This document shows positions 12,030-23,590 of a stretch of 64,000 bases of DNA, piece after piece. Both the position numbers and the translations under genes were made by a program. The stretch comes from Delphinapterus leucas (Eukaryota > Chordata > Mammalia > Artiodactyla > Monodontidae), in NCBI RefSeq assembly GCF_002288925.2, contig NW_022098001.1, positions 15,459,044-15,523,043 on the forward strand, given 5' to 3'. Below the pieces are notes generated by a model that made no database searches, was not told the origin of the DNA, and saw only the letters and a list, made by a program, of their open reading frames with translations. The stretch's first letter is position 1, and every line of letters starts with the position of its first letter.

Positions 12030-12430
12030 GCCTACCCACAATTTCCCCTATTACTTCTGCATCCTCCTGCTAAATACTTCCTGCTCTGAGCCTTTGTAAA
12101 GCTTATCCCATCTGATATGACTTCTCCTTTTTTCTGACCATCTGAATCTTTTCAGCCTTTAAGGCTGACTCTATATTCCTCTGGATGAGATTCCTTGATT
12201 TCCTGGGCTTGTGGAAATCTCAGGCTGTTTTAAATTCCTTTTACAGCACTCACTTCATATTTATCATACACCAAGTTAATGGTTGATTGAGAATCTTCTT
12301 GTGGGAGAACCTGCCTTCATTACCAACTAGGTGCTAAGCTTTCTGAGGGCAGCATGACACCAGAAGCTCCTTCTCAGCATGGTGCCTTGCAAGGAGCAGG
12401 TGCTCAGTCAGTAACTGGTGCTTGTTTGAG
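12030..12430 (+). mobile_element. Probable L2 (LINE-2) 3'-region fragment
   Basis: The order of phrases fits L2: CTCCTGCTAAATACTTCC, a pyrimidine-rich middle with TTTACAGCACTCA, then CTTTCTGAGGGCAGC, and AAGGAGCAGGTGCTCAGT near the end. Highly diverged. Confidence 0.45.
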
Positions 12431-13599
12431 ACAAAATTTCTCTGACTCTGCTCTATTTATGTTTTGAAAATTCATGTGCTAAGTGGGGCTGTATCTACAG
12501 GAGATTGATAGCTCTGAGGGTTCCCGATTTACCTTGTCACTCTGTTTGGTGCCATTACAGCAGAAGTAGAAATTTTCAGCAGCTTGATTTCTGCTTTGAC
12601 CTCGAAGTTGTGGTTTGTGCTATTTGTGACATTTTTAGGGACCTTAGGATAGCCCCGTTAACTCAGAGAAGGTAAATTAAATCAAATGTAAACTTTGGGT
12701 TTTGATTCAATCTAGTAGCCCAACCATTTAGAATTCATAGAAAGCATCCCTGGAAGAGGCAAAGAAAGCATCTTAGACCACCCGATACAGTTTTCATTAT
12801 TCAAGCCATCAGATCTTAACTTCTTTCTTCTGCATGCTGTACTTTTCAGACTCTGCCTACCATGATATGATTTTTAATTCAATCCTTCCTTTTGGGCTCT
12901 GCTTGCCAGGTTGATTAACTGCATTTGTCTCATATCCTGAAAGGTAATTGTTTTTAAGATTTGGTTGCAGTATTCCCCAGAAGATCACCAATTTTACAAA
13001 AACATTGTTACTGCTGAAATCTTGATATTTCACTTGGGTAAAATTGTAAGTACCGAGATCATTATCTAAATACTGATAAACGTTCCCTGTTTGAAATCTT
13101 TCCTTGTGTAAGGTTATACTTGATATAACTTTTAAGTTATTTGATGGCTGTAAGGACTTTCTTCAGGAATATACTCTTTTTGCAGAGATCTTGTTTACAT
13201 CTAGAAGCTTTTCAAAATTTCTTTTCAAAAACAGCTAGAGTACATTTTAAACAACATAGAAAATTATTATAAAAGACTGGAATTTACATAGGAATCAGAG
13301 ATGTCAAATTCAACCAAGCAAATCCATAGTTCCTTCTTATGGTTGGTTAGAGGTGTTGAGATTGCATAAAATTGCCTGTATGTGTAGGAATATTAAAGGG
13401 TTAACCTGTTTCGTTTACTTAAATATTCCAAACTATGATGAAAACATTTTTGCACCTAAGAGGAAAGATTGTGGGTGAAAAACTGAAGATACATGATTTA
13501 TCACTCCCCTCACAAATAAAATTTATTCATTGCATCCACCAGCCATCACACAGATGGTCAGAAAATTGGCTTTGTGTAGGGATGTGGATTCAGGCATGA

Positions 13600-13638
13600 A
13601 TATTAATATGAGACAGATGTAAACGCATATTAATATGC
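13600..13638. promoter_or_regulatory. Pair of palindromic ATATTAATAT motifs with POU-like sequence
   Basis: ATATTAATAT occurs at 13600-13609 and again at 13628-13637, the second within the perfect 14-bp palindrome GCATATTAATATGC (13625-13638). It is followed by ATTTGCTTTGCAT, which resembles half-sites for POU/homeodomain factors. A regulatory role is only an inference. Confidence 0.2.
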
Positions 13639-14611
13639 ATTTGCTTTGCATGGACTGACATTACACTATTTTCATTAAGGAAACTGCATTTGAAAAGAAA
13701 GTATAGGTCACCTTTTACAAAGCATAAAATTGTATGGTAGATATATTTGTGGGCTCTGGAAAACTGCTGTTGATAAGAAATGGAAGAATTAATGTTGAAT
13801 CTGTGGTTGGATGTTTACAACATGGCAGCAGAGGCATCAGAAAGATTTTGCTCCTCTGATTACAATTAAACTATATTTTCGAACTGTAGCCATACAAAGT
13901 ACAGGCTGCCACTTGAGCAATCTAGGAAGCAAAGCCCTGTTTGGATATGATACATGGACAAGTATAAATTATGAGGAGTCTAAGATAAGCTAAACTATCT
14001 AGAAAGATCATTCACATCCTAAGACAAATTTTCAGTGTGTGGTTGCCATAATGGCAGTGATTCATAAAAATATAAGATTTATGCAGGCGTGGTACTTTGG
14101 GAATATTTTTTTTTTGGTGCGGGACAGCATTTATGCTCACATCAGCGCCAGCATCTGTGCTGTTAGTATCTGCTTATGGTAGCATTGTGCTTCCTTCCCA
14201 AGTGGAAGGAGAGAACGTGACATTGTAAAAAGCTATTCACACGCTTGCTGCTTTGTACTCACAAACCATTCACAGGGTGTTTTGCCACTAAAATATTGCT
14301 TACTGGAGAGAACAGCAGCTTCCTTGTGTTTGCGAATCCCTTTAAAACTGCTGTGTTGGCTCTTCAGGCAAACATGATTACATCCCAGCCCATGAATGTG
14401 CAAGTTAATAATTATAAATGATCTGTTATTGATTATTCAGTTCAGTGACTTCACTAATCCTTACAGAACCTCCATGAAGCTTCTGAATTCCATTCACCAG
14501 CTCCGATTTCCCCCTTTTATGCCTTTCCACTGTCCGTTCAAAAAATTCATCTGGAGGTCTAGCCATGTGTCCACAAATGGAGCTGACATCTTCCCCCACA
14601 ATATACGGAAT

Positions 14612-14710
14612 AGTGGAGTAGGCGTGGAACCTTGTCTAGGGTCAGGAAGCTTTGGGTTCGAATCCTGGCTCTGCCTTTCACTGGCCGCATGACCCAGGCA
14701 AACACCAGGT
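14612..14710 (+). mobile_element. MIR SINE fragment
   Basis: TTGGGTTCGAATCCTGGCTC (tRNA B-box and downstream MIR core) followed by TGCCTTTCACTGGCCGCATGACCCAGGCAA-like order, typical of MIR. No target-site duplication is visible. Confidence 0.75.
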
Positions 14711-15101
14711 TATGAACACCATTGGTATGCGTCCTAAAGTTGCAATTCAGAGTTCCACATCTAGTCACTTCCAAAGAAACAAACAAACAAAATATCTTTA
14801 TTTCCCACTTGAAGGTGGCTGGGTGTCATAGCAAATAGAACACAGGGTGATTACAGAATATATGTAATAGGTCCCCTGACCCTATTTCTCTTCACTCATG
14901 CAGGCATCCATGTTTTAAAGCAGTGATACCTAGTCAGAGGGACATGTCTCTCTTTAGGAAATATATGGATGGAATTTGGGGTCCATGAGATTGCTAAAAT
15001 TATGTACATAATTGCATATGATTTTTTCCAGGGAGAGGGTCTACAGATTTAAAAAAATTTTTCTTATTATATTATGCTTACTTGCTTTTTAAAAGATGTG
15101 T

Positions 15102-17233
15102 GGAGGGACCTTCAAGACGGCAGAGGAATAAGATGTGGAGATCACCTTCCTCCCCACAAATACATCAAAAATACATCTACATGTGGAATAACTTCTACAG
15201 AACACCTACTGAACACTGGCAGAAGACCTCAGACTTCCCAAAAGGCAAGAAACTCCCCATGTACCTGGGTAGGGCAAAAGAAAAAAGGAAAAACAGAGAC
15301 AAAATAATAGGGATGGGACCTGCATCTCTGGGAGGGAGCTGTGAAGGAGGAAAAGTTTCCACACACTAGGAAGCCCCTTCACTGGTGGAGACGGGGGGTG
15401 GGTTGGGGGGAAGCTTTGGAGCTACGGAGGAGAGCACAGCAACAGGGGTGCAGAGGGCAAGGCAGAGAGATTCCTGCACAGAGGATTGATGCCGACCAAA
15501 ACTCACCAGCCTGAGAGGCTTGTCTGCTCACCTGCCAGGGTGGATGGGGGCTGGGAGCTGAGACTCTGGCTTCAGAGGTCAGATCCCAGGGAGAGGACTG
15601 GAGTTGGCTGCGTGAACACAGCCTGAAGGGAGCTAGTATGCCACAGCTAGTCAGGAGGGAGTCCGGGAAAAAGTCTGGAATGGCCTAAGAGGCAAGAAAC
15701 CATTGTTTCGAGGTGTGCGAGGATTCAGAGCGCTGCCTAAATGAGCTCCAGAGATGGGCACGAGCCGCGGCTATCAGCGTGGACACCAGAGACGGGCATG
15801 AAACACTAAGGCTGCTTCTGCAGCCACCAAGAAGCCTGTGTGCAAGCACAGGTCACTATCCACACCTTCCCTCCTGGGAGCCTGTGCAGCCCACCACTGC
15901 CAGGGTCCTGTGATCCAGGGACAACTTCCCCGGGAGAACGCATGGCATGCCTCAGACTGTTGCAACATCATGCTGCCCTCTGCCCCTGCAGGCTTGCCCC
16001 GCATTCCGTTCCTCTCCCTCCCCCCGGCCTGAGTGAGCCACAGCCCCCTAATCAGCTGCTACTTTAACCCCGTCCTGTCTGGGCGGGAACAGATGCCCTC
16101 AGGCGACCTACACGCAGAGGCAGGGCCAATTCCTAAGCGGAACCCCAGGAGCTGTGCAAACAAAGAAGAGAAAGGGAAATTTCTCCGAGAAGCCTCGGGA
16201 AGCGGATTAAATCTCTACAATCAACTTGATGTACCCTGCATCTGTGGAAAACCTGAATAGACAAGGAATCATCCCAAATTGAGGAGGTGGCCTTTGGGAG
16301 CAACTGTAGACCTGGGGTTTGCTTTCTGCATCTAATTTGTTTCTGGTTTTATGTTTATCTTAGTTTAGTATTTAGAGCTTATTTCCTTTAGTAGATTTGT
16401 TTATTGACTTGGTTGCTCTCTTCCTTTTTTTACATATATATATTTTTTCCCCCTTTTTCTCTTTTTGTGAGTGTGTATATGTATGCTTCTTTGTGTGATT
16501 TTGTCTGTATAGCTTTGCTTTTACCATTTGTCCTATGGTTCTGTCTGTCATTTTATTTTAGTATAGATTTTTGTGCTTGGTATCATTGGTGGATTTGTTT
16601 TTTGGTTTGGTTGCTCTCATGACTCTTCCTTTTTTTATATACTTTTTTAACTGTAATAATAGTTTTTTATTTTAATTATTTATTTTATTTTATTTATTTA
16701 TTTTCTTTCTTTCTTTTTCTCCCTTTTCTTCAGAGCTGTGTGGCTGACAGGGTCTTGGTGCTCCGGCCGGATATCAGGCCTAAGCCTCTGAGGTGGGAGA
16801 GCCGAGTTCAGGACACTGGTCCACCGGAGACCTCCCAGCCCCAAGTAATATCAAATGGCATAAGCTCTCCCAGAGATCTCCATCTCAAAACTAAGGCCCT
16901 GCTCCACTCAACCACCAGCAAGCTACAGTGCTGGACACCCTATGCCAAACAACTAGAAAGACAGGAACACAACCCCACCCATTAGCAGAGAGGCTACCTA
17001 AAATCATACTAAGTTCACTGACAACCCAAAACACACCACTGAACATGGTCCTGACCACCAAAAAGACAAGATCCAGCCTCATCCAACAGAACACAGACAC
17101 CAGTTCCCTCCACCAGGAAGTCTCACAACCCACTGAACCAACCTTAGCCACTGGGGGCAGACACCAAAAACAACGGGAACTATGAACCTTCAGCCTGCAA
17201 AATGGAGACCCCAAACAGAGTAAGTTAAGCAAA
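15102..17233 (+). promoter_or_regulatory. L1-C 5'UTR / internal promoter region
   Basis: About 2.1 kb of leader that aligns by eye with the leaders of L1-A and L1-D. It contains the GC-rich block (about 15480-16060), a T/C-rich tract (about 16400-16735) and the segment GCTGTGTGGCTGACAGGGTC before ORF1. Many CpG sites seen in L1-A are TG or CA here. Promoter activity is inferred from the family. Confidence 0.65.
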
Positions 17234-18128
17234 ATGAGAAGACAGGGAAACACACAGCAGATGAAGGAGGAAGGTAAAAACCCACCAGACCAAACAAACG
17301 AAGAGGAAATAGGCAGTCTACCTGAAAAAGAATTCAGAGTAATGACAGCAAACATGATCCAAAATCTTGGAAATAGAATGGAGAAAATACAAGAAACATT
17401 TAACAAGGACCTAGAAGAACTAAAGAGCAAACAAACAATGATGAACAACACAATAAATGAAATTGAAAATTCTCTAAAAGGAATCAATAGCAGAATAACT
17501 GAGGCAGAAGAATGGATAAGTGACCTGGAAGATAAAATAGTAGAAATAACTATGGAGAGCAGAATAAAGAAAAGAGAATGAAAAGAACTGAGGACAGTCT
17601 CAGAGACTTCTGGGACAACAATAAATGCACCAATATTCTAATTATAGGGGTCCCAGAAGAAGAAGAGAAAAAGAAACAGATCTGAGAAAATATTTGAAGA
17701 GATTATAGTTGAAAACTTCCCCAGTATGGGAAAGGAAACAATCAATCAAGCCCAGGAAGTGCAGATAGTCCCATACAGGATAAATCCAAGGAGAAATATG
17801 TGCCAAGACACATATTAATCAAACTATCAAAAATTAAATACAAAGAAAAAATATTAAAAGCAGAAAGGGAAAAACAGCAAATAATATACAAGGGAATCCC
17901 CATAAGGTTAACAGCTGATCTTTCAGCAGAAACTGTGCAAGCCAGAAGGGAGTGCAGGACATATTTAAAGTGATGAAAGGGAAAAACTTACAACCAAGAT
18001 TATTCTATGCAGCAAGGATCTCATTAAGATCCGACGGAGAAATCAAAACCTTTACAGACAAGCAAAAGCTAAGAGATTTCCACGCCACCAAACCAGCTTT
18101 AGAACAAATGCTAAAGGAACTTCTCTAG
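17234..18128 (+). pseudogene. L1-C ORF1 remnant
   Basis: The ATG at 17234 opens 115 codons with the same N-terminus (MRRQGNTQQMKEEGKNPPDQ) and coiled coil (ETFNKDLEELKSKQ) as the other copies. A one-base loss at about 17551 (ACTATGGAGAGC where ACTACTGCAGAGC is expected) shifts the frame and reaches a stop at 17579-17581. Downstream the RNA-binding and C-terminal domains are followed at nucleotide level to the expected LL-stop at 18126-18128. The span of 895 nt is not a multiple of three. Confidence 0.88.
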
Positions 18129-21100
18129 GCAGGAAGCACAAGAGAAGGGAAAGACCTACAATAACAAACCCAAAACAATTAAGAAAATCGTAATAGGAAC
18201 ATATATATTGATAACCACCTTAAATGTAAATGGATTATATGCTCTAACCAAAAGACATAAACTGGCTGAATGAATCAAAAACAAGACTGGTAGATATGCT
18301 GCCTACAAGAGACCCACTTCAGTCTTAGGGACACATGCAGATTGAGGGGATGGAAAAAGACATTCCATGCAAAAGGAAATCAAGAGAAAGCTGGAGTAGC
18401 AATTCTCATATCAGAAAAAAAGATTTAAAAATAAAGACTATTACAAGAGACAAAGAAGGACGCTACATATTGATCAAGGGATCAATCCATGAAGAAGATA
18501 TAACAATTGTAAATCTTTATGCACCCAACATAGGAGCACCTCAATACATAAGGCAAATGCTAACAGCCATAAAAGGGGAAAGCAACAGTAACACAATCAT
18601 ACTAGGGGAATTTAATACCCCACTTTCACCAATGGACAAATCATCCAAAATGAAAATAAATAAGGAAACACAAGCTTTAAATGATGCATTAAACAAGATG
18701 GATTTAATTGACATTTATAGGACATACTATCCAAAACAACAAAATACAGTTTCTTCTCAAGTGCTCATGGAACATTCTCCAGGATAAATCATATCTTGGG
18801 TCACAAATCAAGCCTTGGTAAATTTAAGAAAATTGAAATCATATCAAGTATCTTTTCTGCCCACAACGTTATGAGACTAGATATCAATTACAGGAAAAAA
18901 ACTGTAAAAAATACAAATACATAGAGGCTAAACAGTACAGTACTAAATAACCAAGAGATCACTGAAGAAATGAAAGAGTAAATCAAAAAATACCGAGAGA
19001 CAAATGGCAATGAAAACATGACGGCCTAAAACCTATGGGATGCAGCAAAAGCAGTTCTAAGCGGGAAGTTTACAGCAATACAATCCTACCTCAAGAAACA
19101 ACAAACATCTCAAATAAACAACCTAACCTTACACCTAAAGTAATCAGAGAAATAAGAACAAAAACCGCCAAAGTTAGCAGAAGGAAAGAAATCATAAAAA
19201 TCAGATCAGAAATAAATGAAAAAAAAAAGGTAGAAAACGATAGCAAAGATCAATAAAACTAAAAGCTGCTTCTTTGAGATGATAAGCAAAATTGATAAAC
19301 CATTAGCCAGATTTATGAAGAAAAAAAGGGAGATGACTCAGATCAATAGAATAAGAAATGAAAACAGAGAACTAACAACTGACACTGCAGAAATACATAG
19401 GATCATGAGAGATTACTACAAGGAACTATATACCAATAAAATGGACAACCTGGAAGAAATGGACAAATTCATAGAAAAGCACAACCTTCTGAGAATGAAC
19501 CAGGAAGAAATAGAAAAGAGAAACAGACCAATCACAAGCACTGAAATGAAATTGTGATTAAAAATCTTCCATCAAGCAAAAGCCCAGGACCACATGGATT
19601 CACAGGTGTATTCTATCAAGCATCTAGAGAAAAGCTAACACCTGTCCTTCTCAAACTCTTCCAAAATATAGCAGAGGAAGGAACACTCTCCAAACTCATT
19701 CTACAAGGCCAACATCACCCTGATTCCAAAACCAGACAAAGATGTCACAAAGAAAGAAAACTACAGGCCAATATCACTAATGAATATAGATGCAAAAATC
19801 TTCAACAAAATTCTAGCAAACAGAATCCAACAACACATTAAAAGGATAATACACCAAGATCAAGTTGGGTTTATCCCAGGAATGCAAGGATTCTTCAATA
19901 TATGGAAATTAGTCAATGTGATACACCATATTAACAAACTGAAGGATAAAAACCATATGATCATCTCAACACATGCAGAAAAGCTTTCAACAAAATTCAA
20001 CACCCATTTATGATGAAAACCCTCCAGAAAGTAGGTATAGAGGGAATTTGCCTCAACATAATAAAGGCTATATATGACAAACCCACAGCCAACATCGTTC
20101 TCAATGGTGGAAAACTGAAACCATTTCCACTAAGATCAGGAACAAGACAAGGTTGTCCACTCTCACCACTATTATTCAACATAGTTTTGGAAGTTTTAGC
20201 CACAGCAATCAGAAAAGAAAAAGAAATAAAAGGATTCCAAGTCGGAAAAGAAGAAGTAAAGCTGTCACTGTGTGCAGATGACATGATACTGTACATAGAG
20301 AATCCTAAAGATGCTACCAGAAAACTGCTAGAGCAAATCAATGAATTTGGTAAAGTAGCAGGATACAAAAATAATGCACAGAAATCTCTTGCATTTCTAA
20401 ACACTAATGATGAAAAATCTGAAAGAGAAGTTAAGGAAACAATCCCATTTACCATTGCAACAAAAACAGTAAAATACCTAGGAATAAACCTACCTAAGGA
20501 GACAACACACCTGTATGCAGAAAACTATGAGACACTGATGAAAAAAATTAAAGATGTTACAAACAGATGGAGAGATATGCCATGTCCTTGGATCAGAAGA
20601 ATCAACACTGTGAAAATGACTATACTTCCCAAAACAATCTACAGATTCAGTGCAATCCCTATCAAACAACTAATGGCATTTTTCACAGAACTAGAACAAA
20701 AAATTTTAAAGTTTGTATAGAAACACAAAAAAACCCAAATAGCCAAAACAATCTTGAGAAAGAAAAATGGAGCTTGAGCAATCAGGCTCTCTGATTACAG
20801 ACTATACTACAAAGCTACAGTAATCAAGACAGTATGGCACTGGCACAAAAACAGAAAGATAGATCAATGGAACAGGATAGAAATCCCAGAGATAAACCCA
20901 TGCACATATGGTCACTTTGTCTTTGACAAAGGTGGCAAGAATATACAATGGAGAAAAAACAGCCTCTTCAGTAAGTGGTGCTGGGAAAACTGGACAGCTA
21001 CATGTAAAAGAATGAAATTAGAACACTCCCTAACACCATACACAAAAATAAGCTCAAAACGGGTTAAAGACTTAAATGTAAAGCCAGACAGTATAAAACT

Positions 21101-21427
21101 CTTAGAGGAAGACATAAGCAGAACACTGTACGACATAAATCACAGCAAGATCCTTTTTGACCCACCTTCTAGAGAAATGGAAATAAAAACAAAAATAAAC
21201 AAATGGGACCTAATGAAACTTCAAAGCTTTTGCACAGCAAAGGAAACCATAAACAAGACGCAAAGACAACCCTCAAAAATGGGCAGAAGACCTAAATAGA
21301 TAGTTCTCCAAAGAAGACATACAGATGGCTAACAAACACATGAAAGGATGCTCAACATCACTAATCATTAGAGAAATGCAAATCAAAACTCTAATGAGGT
21401 ATCACATCACACCAGTCAGAATGGCCA

Positions 21428-21929
21428 TCATCAAAATATCTACAAACAATAAATGCTGGAGAGGGTGTGGAGAAAAGGGGACCCTCCTGCACTGTTGGTG
21501 GAAATGTAAACTGATACAGCCACTGTGGAGAACAGTAAGGAGGTTCCTTAAAAAACTAAAAATAAAACTACCATATGACCAAGCAATCCCACTACTGGGC
21601 ATATACCCTGAGAAAACAATAATTCAAANNNNNNNNNNNNNNNNNNNNNNNNNNNNNNNNNNNNNNNNNNNNNNNNNNNNNNNNNNNNNNNNNNNNNNNN
21701 NNNNNNNNNNNNNNNNNNNNNNNNNNNNTCATCAAAATATCTACAAACAATAAATGCTGGAGAGGGTGTGGAGAAAAGGGGACCCTCCTGCACTGTTGGT
21801 GGAAATGTAAACTGATACAGCCACTGTGGAGAACAGTAAGGAGGTTCCTTAAAAAACTAAAAATAAAACTACCATATGACCAAGCAATCCCACTACTGGG
21901 CATATACCCTGAGAAAACCATAATTCAAA
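21428..21929 (+). repeat. 201-bp direct duplication flanking an assembly gap
   Basis: 21428-21628 and 21729-21929 are the same 201 bases with one difference (A at 21618, C at 21919). The two copies are separated only by the 100-N run. No other L1 in the window has this segment twice, so an unmerged overlap of two contigs is the simplest reading. Confidence 0.95.
21629..21728. other. Assembly gap of exactly 100 N
   Basis: A run of exactly 100 undetermined bases, the placeholder length commonly used for gaps of unknown size. It lies inside ORF2 of L1-C. Confidence 1.
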
Positions 21930-22533
21930 AAGAGTCATGTACCACAATGTTCTTTGCAGCTCTACTTACAATAGCCAGGACATGGAAGCAACCGAATTGT
22001 CCATAGACTGATAAATGGATATAGAAGATGCGGCACGTATATACAGTGGAATATTACTCAGCTATAAAAGGAAACGAAATTGAGTTATTTGTAGTGAGGT
22101 GGATGGACCTAGAGTCTGTCATACAGAGTGAAATAAGTCAGAAAGAGAAAAACAAATACTGTGTGGTAACACATATATATGGAATCTAAAAATAATTGGT
22201 TCTGAAGAACCTAGGGGCAGGACAGGAATAAAGACCCAGACATAGAGAATGGACTTGAGGACACAGGGAAGCAGGGAAAGGTAAGCTGGGATGAAGTGAG
22301 AGAGTGTCATGGACATATATACTGTACCAGGTGTAAAATAGATAGCTAGTGGGAAGCAGCCGCATGGCACAGCAAGATCAGCTCAGTGCTTTGTGTCCAC
22401 CTAGAGGGGTGGGATAGTGAGGGTGGGAGGGAGAAGCAAGAAGGAGGAGATATGGGGATATATGTATATGTATAGCTGATTCACTTTGTTATAGAGCAGA
22501 AACTAACACACTGTTGTTAAGCAATTATAGTCC

Positions 22534-22552
22534 AATAAAGATGTTAAAAATA
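22534..22552 (+). terminator. L1-C polyadenylation signal and 3' end
   Basis: AATAAA at 22534-22539, followed by GATGTTAAAAA, matches the 3' end of L1-D read in reverse (TTTATT at 31041-31046). The A-tail is very short. Confidence 0.7.
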
Positions 22553-22967
22553 TAAATGATGAATAATATGTTTACACTGTAAAAACTTCAAATTGTACAG
22601 AAGAATATCAAGTAAAAAAATCAACCATCACAGAAGCATATCAAGTAAAAAGTTAGAATTCATTTTTCTCCACTTTTCACTCTTTACATTCTCAATCTCA
22701 TCAGAGGTTCATACCATAATTCTATTTGATACTGACTTTAATAACATAAAGTCATATTACCATATCAGTATATAAAGACCTACCTTTTAAAAATATATAT
22801 TTTGAAATAATTATAGCTTCAGAGCATGTTAATAAAATGTATAGAAGGGTCCTGTGTTTCAGGACCATTGGTAACATATTTCTTAACTGTAATACAATAT
22901 CAAACCAAGAAAACTGACATTGGTAACTGACTACAGAGCTTCATGTGATCTTACCAGTTTTACATGT

Positions 22968-22970
<3 letters not shown>

Positions 22971-23005
<35 letters not shown>
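22971..23005. repeat. (TG)n microsatellite
   Basis: About 17 uninterrupted TG units. Confidence 0.97.
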
Positions 23006-23007
<2 letters not shown>

Positions 23008-23029
23008 TACTATGCCATTGTATCATGTG

Positions 23030-23590
23030 CAGATCCACTTAACCACTACCATAATCAAGGTACAGCACTGTCCGTAATCACAAGGATCCCTCCTGCCACC
23101 CGTTTGGCAGCCTCATCCACCTCTCTCCTGGCTATCCCTAATCCCTGGCAGCCATTAATCTGTTCCTCAATCTTGTATATTTGCTATTTCAAGAATGTTA
23201 TATAAATGGAATCATATGACTTGTAGTCTTTTGAGATTCTCTTTTTTTTTTTTTACGCTCAGCACAACTCCCTGGAGATTCATTCAAGTTGTTGAGCGTA
23301 TCAGTAGTTCACTCTTTTTTATTGCTGAGCAGTAAGTGGTACTGTAGGGTTGTACCACAATTTTGTTTTTAGTCATTTGCACATTGAAGAACATTTAAGT
23401 TGTTTCCAGTTTTTGGCTATTATGAATACAGCTGCTATGAACATTAGTGTACAGGTTTTAGTGTGGACCAAAAGTTTTCATTTCTTTGGGACAAGTGCCC
23501 AACAGTACAATTGCTGGCTTATATGGTAAGTGCATGTAGTTTTATAAGACACTGCAAAACTCTTTTGAGGTCCATAGCTTTCCCATAGAT
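23030..23590 (-). mobile_element. Ancient L1M-type fragment
   Basis: The plus strand carries the antisense of an old mammalian L1 3' region: TTTTTTATTGCTGAGCAGTA, GTACCACAATTTTG, TTGTTTCCAGTTTTTGGCTA, TATGAATACAGCTGCTATGA, GGGACAAGTGCCCAACAGTA and ATTGCTGGCTTATATGGTA, in the order known for L1M copies. Strongly diverged. Confidence 0.75.

Larger units (their letters stand above)
9979..15101. other. Largely single-copy sequence, no gene recognised
   Basis: AT-rich mammalian sequence without an open reading frame I would trust. I recognise a MER5A-like piece, an L2-like piece and a MIR (listed separately), plus a weak MIR-like stretch at about 11040-11125. The stretch 13240-13740 has no repeat I recognise and contains two palindromic TAAT-type motifs (see findings). 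The rest, including 9979-10760 and 11130-12030, holds nothing I can name. Confidence 0.6.
18187..22189 (+). pseudogene. L1-C ORF2 remnant, start codon lost, gap inside
   Basis: The position homologous to the ORF2 ATG reads ATC (18187-18189). The endonuclease survives in pieces (18335-18787), but SDH is changed to SAH (18856-18864). The RT core is open at 20010-20720, with the catalytic box reading CADD instead of FADD (20271-20282). Other pieces are 19279-19557, 19554-19841, 19780-20013 and 21012-21299. The C-terminal end reads to a TAA at 22187-22189, longer than in L1-D, where an earlier stop occurs. The region 21428-21929 is a probable assembly duplication around 100 N, so residues deduced across it are not real. 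Confidence 0.88.
15102..22552 (+). mobile_element. L1-C: near-complete plus-strand LINE-1 with assembly gap
   Basis: It starts at about 15102-15108 (GGACCTTCAAGACGGCAGAG), then 5'UTR, ORF1 (17234-18128), ORF2 (18187-22189) and a short 3'UTR with AATAAA (22534-22539) and an A-rich end. Both ORFs are disabled. The 100-N gap at 21629-21728 and its repeated flank inflate the element by about 301 bp, and an internal 108-bp deletion shortens it near 21275. No convincing target-site duplication was found on comparing 15070-15103 with 22553-22600. Confidence 0.93.

Noticed and set aside
21428..21929. Genuine tandem duplication or segmental repeat in ORF2
   Set aside because: It is centred on exactly 100 N, the two copies are almost identical, and no other L1 copy has it, so an assembly artefact is much more likely.
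15070..22600. Target-site duplication for L1-C
   Set aside because: Comparison of the bases before 15102 with those after 22552 gave only short AT-rich similarity (such as TATG-TTAC), not a credible duplication.
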